A stretch of 64,000 nucleotides of DNA, taken from contig NZ_CP012186.1 of the NCBI RefSeq assembly GCF_001420995.1, positions 93,378 to 157,377 of the forward strand. Reading direction: 5' to 3'. Of this stretch, positions 26,258 to 35,284 are shown piece by piece. Source of the stretch: Pseudonocardia sp. EC080619-01 (GTDB taxonomy: Bacteria > Actinomycetota > Actinomycetes > Mycobacteriales > Pseudonocardiaceae). Below the pieces are notes generated by a model, which worked only from the letters and a program-made list of their open reading frames with translations, did no database searches and was not told the DNA's origin. The position numbers and the translations under genes are program-made. Within the stretch, counting starts at the first letter, position 1. Every line of letters begins with the position of its first letter.

Positions 26258-27556
26258 ATGGCCAGCCCACAGCAGCAACCCGCGGCAGCCCTGGGCCGTC
26301 GCAGCGTGGTCGTGGGGCGGGCGTGCAGTGCGGCGCTACTGGCCGCGGCAGTGCTCTGCACTCCCTCCATCACCCTCGCTACCGGGTCCCCTGTGGCACT
26401 CGAGCGCGCCGCGGGCTGGAAGGTCCCCACCGCACCGAGCCAAGACAACGACTCACAGGACGACGATTCCCCGGCCAGCGACACACAAGCCCCGAACCCG
26501 CTAGTCCTCGACGGCGGCGACCAGGTCGACGACGTGCAGAGCTGGGAGCAGCAACGACGTCCCGAGCTGTTGGAGGCATTCCGGGAACACGTCTACGGCC
26601 AGAGCCTGCCCGCCCCGGAGACGGTCACTTTCGATGGTGGTGACAGCGGGGCATCCGCGAAGACGGTCACCATCACCGTCACCGGTCCCACGGGATCGGC
26701 GAGCTTCACCCTGAGGCTGTTCGTGCCCGACAGCGGCACCCCGAAGGGCACCTTCCTACTGATCGATCATCGAGGTTCAGTCGGCGACGACCCCGGATCA
26801 TCGTCCGGCTACGCACCGACCGCGAAGATCCTCGAGGCCGGCTACGCCTTCGCTGCCCTCAACGCCGAGGAGGTCGCCCCCGACGACGCCGGAAGCTACC
26901 GCGAGGGCGTGATCAATGCCTTCTACCCCGCCGGTCAGGACCTGCCCTCCGACGCCGGGCGCACGATCAGCGCCTGGGCCTGGGGCGCCAGGCGAGCCAT
27001 GGACTACCTCGAGACCGACCCCGACATCGACCCCAGCAAGGTCGCAGTCATCGGGCACTCACGCGGCGGCAAGGCCGCCCTCTGGGCCGGTGCCCAGGAC
27101 ACCCGCTTCCCCGTGGTCATCTCCAACAACTCCGGCTCCACCGGCGCCAAACTGGCCCGACGCGACGACAGCGGCGAGTCCATCTCCGCGATCACCGAGC
27201 AGTTCCCTCACTGGTTCCCCGAAACCTACCGCCGCTACGCAGGCAACGCCGCCTCACTCCCGGTCGAGCAGAACCAGCTCCTGGCCCTCATCGCACCCGG
27301 CCGGGTCGTGGTCGGTAGCGCCTCCGACGACGGCAACGCCGACCCCGAGGGCGAGTTCCTGTCCTACCTCGGCGCAGAACCGGTCTACGAGCTGTATGGC
27401 CTTGGCGACACCGGGCTGACGTCTAGGAGCTGGCCGCCGACCGAGAACAAGGGATTTCGAGGCCCGGGGATGAGCTACCACCTTCGCTCGGGCAGCCACG
27501 GCCTCGAGGAGACCGACTGGGACCTGTACCTCGCGGGAGAGCTCTTCGAGCGGTAG
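26258..27556 (+). CDS. secreted CE15-like glucuronoyl esterase
   Basis: ATG 26258 starts 5 bases after the previous stop. An N-terminal signal (RRSVVVGRACSAALLAAAVL) precedes a low-complexity acidic linker and an alpha/beta-hydrolase. The nucleophile motif GHSRGGKAALWAGA matches the GxSRxGK signature of glucuronoyl esterases. A likely acid (SASDDGNADPEGEFLSYLGA) and His (YHLRSGSHGLEETDWDLYL) complete the triad. The family cleaves esters between lignin and glucuronic acid of xylan, outside the cell. Length (432 residues) fits. No other xylan genes are near. Confidence 0.8.
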   Translation: MASPQQQPAAALGRRSVVVGRACSAALLAAAVLCTPSITLATGSPVALERAAGWKVPTAPSQDNDSQDDDSPASDTQAPNPLVLDGGDQVDDVQSWEQQRRPELLEAFREHVYGQSLPAPETVTFDGGDSGASAKTVTITVTGPTGSASFTLRLFVPDSGTPKGTFLLIDHRGSVGDDPGSSSGYAPTAKILEAGYAFAALNAEEVAPDDAGSYREGVINAFYPAGQDLPSDAGRTISAWAWGARRAMDYLETDPDIDPSKVAVIGHSRGGKAALWAGAQDTRFPVVISNNSGSTGAKLARRDDSGESISAITEQFPHWFPETYRRYAGNAASLPVEQNQLLALIAPGRVVVGSASDDGNADPEGEFLSYLGAEPVYELYGLGDTGLTSRSWPPTENKGFRGPGMSYHLRSGSHGLEETDWDLYLAGELFER

Positions 27557-27939
27557 CTCATCCCCCGGCTGTACAGCAATCGGCTCCCACCCGCATAAGT
27601 GGGCAGACCGACTTACTGGACGATTTCTTGAACAGCACGACCCGGAAAGACGTTCGGAGATGTCACTCTCTGAAGTTGTCTGCACAGATTCCCGAGGTGC
27701 TCTGCACAGCCCAACGACCTACAGGGGTTTCCCATCGACAACCCGCCCGCTGACCTGCCCGAACACCAGGTTGGCAAGAGCTCAGTGTCGAGGACCAGGT
27801 CGGCAGTGTCGGCGGTGTGCAGGCGGGCCAACAGCAGCAGGGTGTCGTCGGCTGCGGCGAGGTCGACCCCGCAGAACGGCAAGCCCGGTCTGGTTGCTGC
27901 GGTGCGGGGGCTGGATACGGAGCTGGCCCTCGGTGGTCA
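27557..27939. other. 383-base region with no clear gene
   Basis: A minus-strand frame at 27763-27882 (MPFCGVDLAAADDTLLLLAR and HTADTADLVLD) has gene-like codon use but matches nothing I know. The remainder to the esterase stop shows nothing recognisable. It lies between the esterase and the integrase-tail remnant at the left edge of the biosynthetic cluster. Confidence 0.3.
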
Positions 27940-28072
27940 CATGCTCCCACCGAGCAGCGCGGTGATCCGGTCGTTGAGCGCGTCGGCATCGTCGGCGACG
28001 CCATCGAGGAGGACCTCGTCCAGGCTCGGTGCTTCGCGGCCCGCGGTCCGTCGCTCGGCCGGGAGCGGCTCA
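27940..28072 (-). pseudogene. integrase-companion C-terminal tail remnant at the cluster's left edge
   Basis: Read on the minus strand the tail ends PSLDEVLLDGVADDADALND then RITALLGGSM and TGA at 27940. The complete companion gene at 49752-50804 ends PSLNDVLTLLDNVADHADAL and NDRIQALLDGRH. The DNA is roughly 80% identical by eye over about 75 bases. The upstream part of that gene is absent; the berberine-type oxidase gene abuts it. A related integrase tail therefore lies on both sides of the cluster. Confidence 0.65.
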
Positions 28073-29545
28073 CTAGGCGAGCCGCGGGACTGACAGGCCG
28101 TGCCTGAAGAAGTCGTGAAGATCGTATCGTCGTTTGACGTCCTGCAGCCGGGGAAAGTTGTGCTTGAAGTAGAGCTGATGCCACGGCGCCCCGTGGTTGA
28201 GCGACGGATCTGCGAGATCCTTGTCGGCATATCCGATGTACGCTCCATCGGACGCCCTCGGCACGCCTCCGCTATGGCGGTATACGTCACCGTAGAGCCG
28301 ACGGACCCACCCGTCGTTCGCCTCATCATCGGACGCCTCGTCCCACTCCGCAACGTACGTAATTAGCATTGTGGCGTCCCGTGTCGCGGTCGCCGTGGCG
28401 TGCGGGGGCGTGTCGTTGATCCGCCCCCCATATGACTTCTGGCTCACCGAGCCGTGGAATCCTGAGTATGGAGACCGCGCGAGATAGCGATATATGATTC
28501 GCACCTGGTGGTCGTCCAGAGCCTCACTCCGGTACCCGGACTTCAGCTTGAAGCGGCTGTGGTTCCCTCCACTGTCCTGGCCGCCGCGAGTTGATGTCAG
28601 GAACGGTAGCCAGTTTCGGTGGACATGCGCGGGCGCTCCTATGCCGTTACTCATCTCGGCAATTAGTGATTCTAGTAACGATCCGGCATCCGGGCCGTGA
28701 ATCTGCCCGATCATCCGGTGGCATCCTAAGTTGCGAGTGTTCAGTATGAGATCGGAATAGACCCGACTGTTCGAGTGAGTAGAGATCGCGTTTCGGGAGC
28801 ACCACTCGGCGTGATTGCGGACGAGCCGGATAAAGCGGGGTTCGTCGATCCCGTCCCATGGCCACTCGCAGGAGAATTGCAGCATTCGGCTCGGGGCTTG
28901 CGGCAGGAGCTGCTCTGGGCTCGTGCCCGTGGCATTCCTGTCCCGGAACAGGTAGCGGGTGACGACGCCGAACGAGCTGCCGCCGCCGGTGAGCGCCCAC
29001 CACAGATCGCGGTTTGGGTCGAACAGTTCGGATGTGGCCAAGATGATCTCGGGATGACCGTCTGCGTTGACCGTGACGACCTCGACCGCGTACAGGTAAT
29101 CGACGACGAGCCCCAGGCTCCTGGAGAGAACGCCGTACCCGCCCGCGGTGACGTGCCCGCCGACGCCCACGGTCGGGCACCAGCCGGCCGGGAGCGTGAC
29201 TCCCCACCCCAAGAAGAGTTCGCGATTCACGTCCTCGAGGGTCGCTCCACCATCGACCGAGAACGCACTCAGTTCGCTGTCGAACGCAACCGATCTCATT
29301 CTGGCGAGGTCGACAACGACCCCGATCTCGGGGACGTCAACGAATCCCTCAGCACAGTGGCCGCCCCCTCGGATGGCCAGTCGTCTCTGACCTCGAAACG
29401 ATCGGCCGACCACCTCCGACACCTGCTCCGCGGTGTCCGGAAGATAGAAGTGCTCTGGCGCGCCTACCCGCCGGGAAAAGCCCCGGCGTGCTAGCTGCTC
29501 GTATCTCGTGTCGTCGGGACTCACGCACGACAGGGGCTGTTCCAC
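28073..29545 (-). CDS. berberine-bridge-type FAD-linked oxidase (cytoplasmic)
   Basis: A 490-residue protein of the FAD-linked oxidase family with BBE-like C-terminus. FAD attachment sites are His63 in RGGGHC and Cys123 in GWCPTVGVGGH, so a bicovalently bound flavin is expected. Further marks are FDPNRDLWWALTGGGSSFGV and the C-terminal block YFKHNFPRLQDVKRRYDLHD. There is no signal peptide. Such enzymes oxidise alcohol, sugar or ring carbons in antibiotic pathways (as in AknOx or TamL). It is probably the last gene of the minus block, 198 bases after the aldo/keto reductase. Confidence 0.9.
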   Translation of the reverse strand: MEQPLSCVSPDDTRYEQLARRGFSRRVGAPEHFYLPDTAEQVSEVVGRSFRGQRRLAIRGGGHCAEGFVDVPEIGVVVDLARMRSVAFDSELSAFSVDGGATLEDVNRELFLGWGVTLPAGWCPTVGVGGHVTAGGYGVLSRSLGLVVDYLYAVEVVTVNADGHPEIILATSELFDPNRDLWWALTGGGSSFGVVTRYLFRDRNATGTSPEQLLPQAPSRMLQFSCEWPWDGIDEPRFIRLVRNHAEWCSRNAISTHSNSRVYSDLILNTRNLGCHRMIGQIHGPDAGSLLESLIAEMSNGIGAPAHVHRNWLPFLTSTRGGQDSGGNHSRFKLKSGYRSEALDDHQVRIIYRYLARSPYSGFHGSVSQKSYGGRINDTPPHATATATRDATMLITYVAEWDEASDDEANDGWVRRLYGDVYRHSGGVPRASDGAYIGYADKDLADPSLNHGAPWHQLYFKHNFPRLQDVKRRYDLHDFFRHGLSVPRLA

Positions 29546-29671
29546 GATTCACCTCACACTCTCGGTCAAACCGGCCCGTGCTTCCCTTAGCTTGAAGTCG
29601 AGTACCATTCTGCTGCTACGAACGCGATTCCAGACAGCTGACGCAAAATACAGATCGAATTTCTCCTGCCC

Positions 29672-29685
29672 CCCCGGGGGGGGCG
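29672..29685. repeat. C7G7 palindrome between oxidase and reductase genes
   Basis: A run of seven C followed by a run of G forms a self-complementary tract in the 198-base gap. It could be a strong hairpin between the two genes or a homopolymer base-call artefact. Confidence 0.4.
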
Positions 29686-29743
29686 AGAGTCCGATTCGGC
29701 TGTTCCGTCGCCCGTTCTATATCGCGCTGTCCGGCCGAGATCG

Positions 29744-30790
29744 TCAGCGACGCCGGAGGCTCGCATCGGTGAGTTCGGGGGCCACGTATCCAGAGTCGAA
29801 ACCGTTGAACGTGACGCCCGGGGGCACGATCTTGTCGATGGCGTCGAGCATGTCCGAGGTCAACGTAACGTGCTCGGCCCCCAGCTGCGACTCCAGGTGC
29901 GACATCGTGCGCGGCCCAATGATTGGTGCAGTAATGGCCGGGTGGGCGAGCACGAACGCCAGCGCCATGTGAATCAGCGAGATCCCGGCCTCATCCGCCA
30001 GCTCGCCGAGTGCGTGGGCGGCCTCGAGTTTGCGCTGGTTGGCGGGATCGTTCATATCGTAGCGGCGGGGGAGCAACTGCTGCTGGCGGGAGGCTGGTCG
30101 CTCCTGGTTCTTGCGGTACGCGCCAGTGAGCCAGCCGCCGGCCAGCGGGCTCCAGGACAGAACACCGAGATCGTAACGCTGCGCGGTGGGAAGCAGGTCG
30201 GCCTCGGCCTCGCGGGCGAGCATCGAATACGGTGGCTGTTCGGTGACGAACCGGCCCAGCTGTCGCCGCTCCGCGACCCACTGGGCCTCGACGGTCTGGT
30301 GAGCGGGGAACGTCGAGGAGCCGAACGAGCGGATCTTGCCCGCGCGCTGCAGGTCGCTCAGCGCGGACAGTGTTTCCTCGATTTCGGTTGTGTGGTCGGG
30401 TCTATGCACCTGGTACAGGTCGATCCAGTCGGTCCGCAGCCGGCGCAGGCTGTTCTCGACCGCGGTAATGATCCAGCGGCGGGAGTTGCCACGCTTATTC
30501 GGGTCGCCGCCGGGCCAACCCATCGGCACGTCCATCGGGTTATGGAACTTCGTCGCCAGCACAACGTCGTCGCGGCGACCAGCGATCAGCGCCTTGCCAA
30601 CGATGGCTTCCGACTCGCCCAGCGAGTAGGAATCGGCCGTATCGATGAAGTTGATCCCCGCGTCGAGCGCACGATGGATAATCCTGACCGACGTCTTATG
30701 ATCAGGCTCACCCCAAGACCCAAACATCATTGCCCCAAGACACAGAGGGCTGACGTGCATTCCGGTGCGTCCCAACCGGCGGTAGTGCAT
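29744..30790 (-). CDS. aldo/keto reductase
   Basis: A 348-residue TIM-barrel NADPH-dependent reductase. The catalytic tetrad is visible: Asp and Tyr in FIDTADSYSLGESE, Lys in VVLATKFHNP and His in DLYQVHRPDHTTE. The coenzyme-binding end is ITAPIIGPRTMSHLESQLGA. It would reduce a ketone or aldehyde in the pathway, for example on a sugar or oxidised cyclitol. It lies 67 bases after the O-methyltransferase gene in the same direction, probably co-transcribed. Confidence 0.9.
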   Translation of the reverse strand: MHYRRLGRTGMHVSPLCLGAMMFGSWGEPDHKTSVRIIHRALDAGINFIDTADSYSLGESEAIVGKALIAGRRDDVVLATKFHNPMDVPMGWPGGDPNKRGNSRRWIITAVENSLRRLRTDWIDLYQVHRPDHTTEIEETLSALSDLQRAGKIRSFGSSTFPAHQTVEAQWVAERRQLGRFVTEQPPYSMLAREAEADLLPTAQRYDLGVLSWSPLAGGWLTGAYRKNQERPASRQQQLLPRRYDMNDPANQRKLEAAHALGELADEAGISLIHMALAFVLAHPAITAPIIGPRTMSHLESQLGAEHVTLTSDMLDAIDKIVPPGVTFNGFDSGYVAPELTDASLRRR

Positions 30791-30857
30791 GAGCGAACGG
30801 TAACCCCTCGTCGGGTGGTAGGTCGATCATCACCCAGTCGGCTACTCAGACAGGGAG

Positions 30858-31880
30858 TCAGCTGAAACGATGGCCGTCGGGCGCAATGGCGAACTCCAGC
30901 GCCATCCGACCGTCCGCGACTGGTGCGACGTTGAGCGTCTCCAGCCCGGCCTCGGCGGCGAGTCGGGTCAACTCGTCCACAGTTCTCTCCCGGCCACCGA
31001 AGCACAGCAACATGAACAGGTCGATCCCGGTGCTGGCACCGTGCCCTCGCACCGGCTCGATCAGCACGATCGCTGCGTCGTCCGCGGCGGCGTCTCGGCA
31101 GCGGACGAGGATTTGCCGGGCGTGGTCGTCGTCCCAGTCGTGCACAATGTCGGATAGCAGGTAAACGTCTGCGCCCGTGGGTAGCGGATTGAAGAAGCTG
31201 CCCGGAACGGCGCTCGCCCGGCCCTCAAGGCCAGCCGCCGCGAACCTTCGGGCCGCTGCGTCGGCGGTCGGCTTGAGATCCAGGACCTGGCCGCGCACTC
31301 CGGGGTGGGCGCGCAGGATTGCGTCGAGCACGATGCCATCTCCTCCTCCCACGTCTAGAATTTTGGAGAAGCGGCTCCAGTCGAAGCGTTCGGCAATCTG
31401 CGGCGCCTGTTTCCGGAATCGCCAGTTCATCTGGGCGTCGAAGGTGCGCCGCAGGTGCGGGTGGGCAGCCAAGTCGTCCCAGAACTCGCGTCCGTACCGG
31501 CTGACGTAGGCGGACTCGCCCGTGGTAACTGTTTTCAGGAGATCGACGAAGGCGAGCTCGCCACGCCCACCGGCGGTGTTGATATCCAGGAGGATCTTGA
31601 ACCCGGCTGAGGAATCTTCGCCCATTTGCGCGCCGAGGCTGGTTGGCCAATAGAGGCCCGTCTCTGGATCATGGTCGAACACCCCGACGCTCACGAGGTG
31701 GTCGAGCAGGCAGCGAATGGCTGGGGTGAAGGAGCCGGTCTCGGCGGCGAGTTGCTCGGCCGTCGCTCCCTCGTCTCCCGCGTGTTCCACTAGGCCGAGT
31801 GTCGCAGCCACGCGTACCGACATAGGCGTGGCGAGGTCGGCTAGCGCCATGATCGACTGTGCTACCGGCTGTTGGTCCAT
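30858..31880 (-). CDS. SAM-dependent O-methyltransferase
   Basis: A 340-residue protein of the class with an N-terminal dimerisation winged helix (residues about 10-95, SVRVAATLGLVEHAGDEGAT) and a C-terminal Rossmann domain. SAM motif ILDVGGGDGIVLDAILRAHP; catalytic His in YLLSDIVHDWDDDHARQIL. Relatives methylate phenolic or other hydroxyls of aromatic natural products. The chorismatase product is a plausible acceptor. The start ATG follows GATCTGAGAAAGGACC-type sequence with few alternatives; its upstream neighbour is an IS630 fragment. Confidence 0.9.
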   Translation of the reverse strand: MDQQPVAQSIMALADLATPMSVRVAATLGLVEHAGDEGATAEQLAAETGSFTPAIRCLLDHLVSVGVFDHDPETGLYWPTSLGAQMGEDSSAGFKILLDINTAGGRGELAFVDLLKTVTTGESAYVSRYGREFWDDLAAHPHLRRTFDAQMNWRFRKQAPQIAERFDWSRFSKILDVGGGDGIVLDAILRAHPGVRGQVLDLKPTADAAARRFAAAGLEGRASAVPGSFFNPLPTGADVYLLSDIVHDWDDDHARQILVRCRDAAADDAAIVLIEPVRGHGASTGIDLFMLLCFGGRERTVDELTRLAAEAGLETLNVAPVADGRMALEFAIAPDGHRFS

Positions 31881-32021
31881 CCTCGCACCTTATAGAACTT
31901 GATCTGAGAAAGGACCTCAGGGTTCGGAACCTCGAGGGGGATCAGCAACTGCGTCAGTTCCGCAGTTGCTTTCCGGCGGCCCCACAACCGGGAGACCCTG
32001 CATGTGGCAACACTGAAGCTG

Positions 32022-32299
32022 CTGTCCTGAGTCGTTGATTGTTTGTCAGTTTGTTAGGGTGCGGCATGGGTGATGGCCGCGGACCGAAATTGGCGGCGCT
32101 GGAGCTGACACAGCCTGAGCGGGACGCGTTGCAGGGATGGGCGCGACGCGGCAAGACCGCGCAGGCGTTGGCGACTCGAGCGCGGATCGTGCTGGCGTGC
32201 GAGCAGGGTCTGTCCAACAGTGAGGTGTCGCGCGAGTTGAAGGTCTCGCTGCCCACGGTGGGCAAGTGGCGCAAACGGTTCGTCAGTCGGTCAGCCTGA
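32022..32299 (+). mobile_element. IS630-family 5' fragment (copy C)
   Basis: The left end GTCCTGAGTCGTTGATTG resembles the IS630 termini at 688 and 2198. It is followed by a transposase start (ATG 32066) reading GRGPKLAALELTQPERDALQ and NSEVSRELKVSLPTVGKWRK, the N-terminal HTH. It ends at 32299 before the DDE domain. It separates the O-methyltransferase from the IS110 element. Confidence 0.82.
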
Positions 32300-32342
32300 G
32301 TGCAATCACCGACCGGTCGGCCGCGGCGTCTTTCGTCATGAG

Positions 32343-32515
32343 AGGTCCCTAAGGTCGTAGGTGTTCGGGGTTGGTGCCCCGGATGCCCGGGACGACGGGG
32401 TGTGGCTGATGAGGTGTTGTCGCTTCGGTGGCTCGGAAGGAATGGCCGCCCCGTCGTGCTGGACAGGCCTGGCCACTGATTCGGATCTGTGCGGACCGTC
32501 GCTGATTAGGGACCT
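32343..32515 (+). ncRNA. structured leader of IS110, candidate bridge RNA
   Basis: The 264 bases between the IS630 fragment and the IS110 transposase hold nested inverted repeats. AGGTCCCTAA (32343-32352) pairs with TTAGGGACCT (32506-32515), and inside it ACGACGGGG (32392-32400) pairs with CCCCGTCGT (32449-32457). IS110-family elements encode a bridge RNA in their non-coding end that pairs with donor and target DNA. The position and multi-loop layout fit, but the guide loops cannot be matched to target without the empty site. Confidence 0.5.
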
Positions 32516-32563
32516 GATGGCGGGTTGTCCACGGGCGTGACCTGCAACGACAGGAGCCTGCGC

Positions 32564-33787
32564 GTGGCGCAACGGCCAGTGATCTGGATCGGGATCGACG
32601 TCGGGAAGAGGACGCACCATGCGTGCGCGATCGATACCGACGGCAAGGTGGTGTTCTCCCGCAAGGTCAGCAACGACCAGGCCGCGATCGAGGCGTTGCT
32701 GGCCCGCGCTGCGGAAGCGGCCCAGGACGTGCGGTGGGCCATCGACCTGACCTGCAGCTATGCGGCGCTGCTGCAGGTGGTCCTCACCGCGGCCGACCAG
32801 CAGGTGGTCTATGTCCCCGGTCGGGTCGTCGACCGGATGAGCGGCGTGTTCCGGGGCGAGGCCAAGACCGACGCCCGTGACGCGAAGGTCATCGCCGAGA
32901 CCGCCCGCATGCGCGGCGCCGACCTCACCACGGTCACCGCCACTGATGAGACCACTGCCGAACTGGCCCGGCTCGTGGCCCATCGCGAGGACCTGATGGC
33001 CGACTGGGTGCGCGGGGTCAACCGGCTGCGTGACCTGCTCGGGTCGATCTTTCCCGGTCTCGAGGCGGCATTCGACTATTCCACCCGCAGCGCTCTGGTG
33101 CTGGTCACCGGGTTCCAGACACCCCAGGCCCTCCGGGACGCCGGCGAGGCAGGGGTGATCGAGTACCTGCGTGCCCATCGGGCGTGGGCACCGGGTATTG
33201 CTGCGATGGCCGCCACCGCGGTCGAGGTCGCCCACGCCCAGACCGTGGCACTGCCCAGCGAGACGCGGACCGCGATCCTTGTTGCCGGCCTGGCCCGACG
33301 ACTGCTGGAACTCGACCGGGAGATCAAGGACACCGACAAGCTGATCACCACCGTGTTCCGCTCCCACCCGGACGCGGCGATCATCGAGTCGCTGCCCGGT
33401 CTCGGACCCATCCTGGGCGCGGAGTTCCTCACCGCCACCCACGGCGGTGTCGGCCCTGAACTGGGCGGATTCACCTCTCCAGGGCGGCTGGCCTCCTACG
33501 CCGGACTCGTCCCGGTGCCCCAGGACTCCGGCCGGATCAGCGGGAACCTGCGTCGCCCACGACGCTACAACCGCCGCCTGCGGCGAGTGTTCTACATGGC
33601 CGCACTGTCCAGCCTCAAGGTCAATGGCCCGTCCCGGGCCTTCTACCAGCGCAAACGCAGCGAAAGAATGCTTCATACCCAGGCTCTGCTCGCCTTGGCC
33701 AGACGCCTGGTCGACGTCCTGTGGGCCCTGCTGCGTGACCGGAGGATGTTCACCATCACCGCACCACAACCCGCTATCGCGGCTTGA
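32564..33787 (+). CDS. IS110-family transposase, intact
   Basis: GTG 32564 follows ACAGGAGCC. The RuvC-like DEDD half is visible (VIWIGIDVGKRTHHACAIDT; VRWAIDLTCSYAALLQVVL; AKTDARDAKVIAETAR), as is the C-terminal Tnp domain with the serine region (ESLPGLGPILGAEFL; SYAGLVPVPQDSGRISG; RRVFYMAALSSLKVN). It is 407 residues, normal for the family. It lies inside the biosynthetic cluster and its stop is only 5 bases from the stop of the neighbouring acyltransferase gene, so the insertion may have altered that gene's last codons. Confidence 0.9.
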   Translation: MAQRPVIWIGIDVGKRTHHACAIDTDGKVVFSRKVSNDQAAIEALLARAAEAAQDVRWAIDLTCSYAALLQVVLTAADQQVVYVPGRVVDRMSGVFRGEAKTDARDAKVIAETARMRGADLTTVTATDETTAELARLVAHREDLMADWVRGVNRLRDLLGSIFPGLEAAFDYSTRSALVLVTGFQTPQALRDAGEAGVIEYLRAHRAWAPGIAAMAATAVEVAHAQTVALPSETRTAILVAGLARRLLELDREIKDTDKLITTVFRSHPDAAIIESLPGLGPILGAEFLTATHGGVGPELGGFTSPGRLASYAGLVPVPQDSGRISGNLRRPRRYNRRLRRVFYMAALSSLKVNGPSRAFYQRKRSERMLHTQALLALARRLVDVLWALLRDRRMFTITAPQPAIAA

Positions 33788-33792
33788 CACGG

Positions 33793-35196
33793 TCATTCGG
33801 ATTCCTTGCGGTCGGTGGGGCCAGCCGGGTCGGCCAGGGCCGCACGAAACAGGTCGACGGCTGAGCGGTGCCCGCTGTCCGAGATCACGGACAGCGCGAA
33901 CGCCTCCATAGCGAGGAGGATCTTGCGTGGCTCGGAGAAGGGAAGGAAGCAGCGATCGATCATGACGGCTGGGGCCGGCCCGCCCAAACCGCCGCGCACC
34001 TCGACGTGGAATTTATCGTCGTAGTACCGCAGGCTCTGTGGTGGATCGACGACCGTCCGCGAGGTGAGTGCGTAGATCTCCGGCTCGGACAGCAGTTCCT
34101 CAGGTCGCGACGCGGCAGCGGCGTCGCGGAAGTCGTTGTGCATTGCGTCGAACAGGGACGGGTCGACGAGCTGTTCCATTTCGTCGACTCGGTAGCAGCC
34201 CATCGAATATCCGCGGATGCTCGCCGACATGGCGCGTTGGACGATCGTGTCGAAGTCAGAGCCAGCTACTTCCACATCGAACGCGCAGGCCTGCGAGAGA
34301 TTGCCGATGTAACGCTTCTCGGCGTCCGTGTATCGATTGGAAACCATGCATCGAAGCACAGTCGTGGAACGCTCGGACAATGTCGAAACCATGACTGCCG
34401 ATAATGCTACGTAGACTGCCGGAGACGTAACATTATTGCGTGCGGCGACCCTGTCGAAGGCGAAGCCGAGGGCAGGAGAGAACATTACCGCACGTAGCCA
34501 TCTCGGTTCACGCTCGCCATGCAACTGCCTCGAGAAGTTCGTAACCTCATTCGTTTCGACGAATCGCCGCCACCGCGCGATTGCTCTATCGTTCTTGCGG
34601 ACGCCGTCCGGGCTCGTCTCGCTCAGCGCCCGCTCCACCGGTGTCAGGACCTCCCGCTCGCCATCGCGGTGGTCGTCACCAGCCAATTGTGCCGTGAACT
34701 CTTCAACCAGCCGGTTGCGAGCCAGCCCGTCGATCGATAGGTGTGAAACTACGGCCAGCAACCAGCATGGACGCCCTTCGACGTGGACGACAGCGAACCG
34801 GCACGGCAGTTCGGAAGCGACATCAAACGAGCGGTCGGCCAGGTGCATGACCATCTCGTCCAACGATCCGGCCGTCGTCTCGGTGGGGTACTCGAACCGC
34901 ACCTCGACCTCTCCCGCGCCGACAACCTCCTGCGTTGCGGTCCCATTCGGCGAGTCGTAGTAGAGTGTCCGTAACCCTTCATGCCGCACCACCATGTCGC
35001 GGACGGCTGTCATGACTTCGTCCAGCGTGCGCCCATCCGGCACCTTGACCCGGAAACTGACGTTCAAATATGTGTCGTAGGGGCGGAATTTCTTGATCGC
35101 GTCCCACATTCCGAACTGCGACCATGTCATCGGCGCAATAGCTACGGTCTCGCCGACGAATCGCACAACCTCGGATTTGGCGGACGGGGCACTCAT
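33793..35196 (-). CDS. condensation-domain-fold acyltransferase 1
   Basis: A stand-alone 467-residue protein of the NRPS condensation/PapA fold. The active-site motif reads VVSHLSIDGLA, that is HxxxD with catalytic His152 and Asp156 (first His of the usual pair is Ser). The N-terminus IAPMTWSQFGMWDAI matches the C1 motif region. Free-standing members form esters or amides from carrier- or CoA-bound acyl groups. No carrier protein or ligase gene is visible here. ATG 35196 follows AAGGAGGAAG. It lies 88 bases after the DAHP synthase gene, last of five genes in a row. Confidence 0.83.
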   Translation of the reverse strand: MSAPSAKSEVVRFVGETVAIAPMTWSQFGMWDAIKKFRPYDTYLNVSFRVKVPDGRTLDEVMTAVRDMVVRHEGLRTLYYDSPNGTATQEVVGAGEVEVRFEYPTETTAGSLDEMVMHLADRSFDVASELPCRFAVVHVEGRPCWLLAVVSHLSIDGLARNRLVEEFTAQLAGDDHRDGEREVLTPVERALSETSPDGVRKNDRAIARWRRFVETNEVTNFSRQLHGEREPRWLRAVMFSPALGFAFDRVAARNNVTSPAVYVALSAVMVSTLSERSTTVLRCMVSNRYTDAEKRYIGNLSQACAFDVEVAGSDFDTIVQRAMSASIRGYSMGCYRVDEMEQLVDPSLFDAMHNDFRDAAAASRPEELLSEPEIYALTSRTVVDPPQSLRYYDDKFHVEVRGGLGGPAPAVMIDRCFLPFSEPRKILLAMEAFALSVISDSGHRSAVDLFRAALADPAGPTDRKESE

Positions 35197-35284
35197 GGCG
35201 GATCTTCCTCCTTGTGCGGCGACCTCTTGCGACTGTTAGGGTTCCGACAGAGGGCCATTAACCACAGTCGATCGAGAGTCTGGC

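Noticed and set aside
27940..28072. Recent perfect att-type duplication with 49752
   Set aside because: The two tails are only about 80% identical with small gaps, so they are diverged homologues, not a fresh insertion repeat.
32336..33796. 486-codon minus-strand frame across IS110
   Set aside because: Antisense shadow of an intact transposase with a normal family signature.
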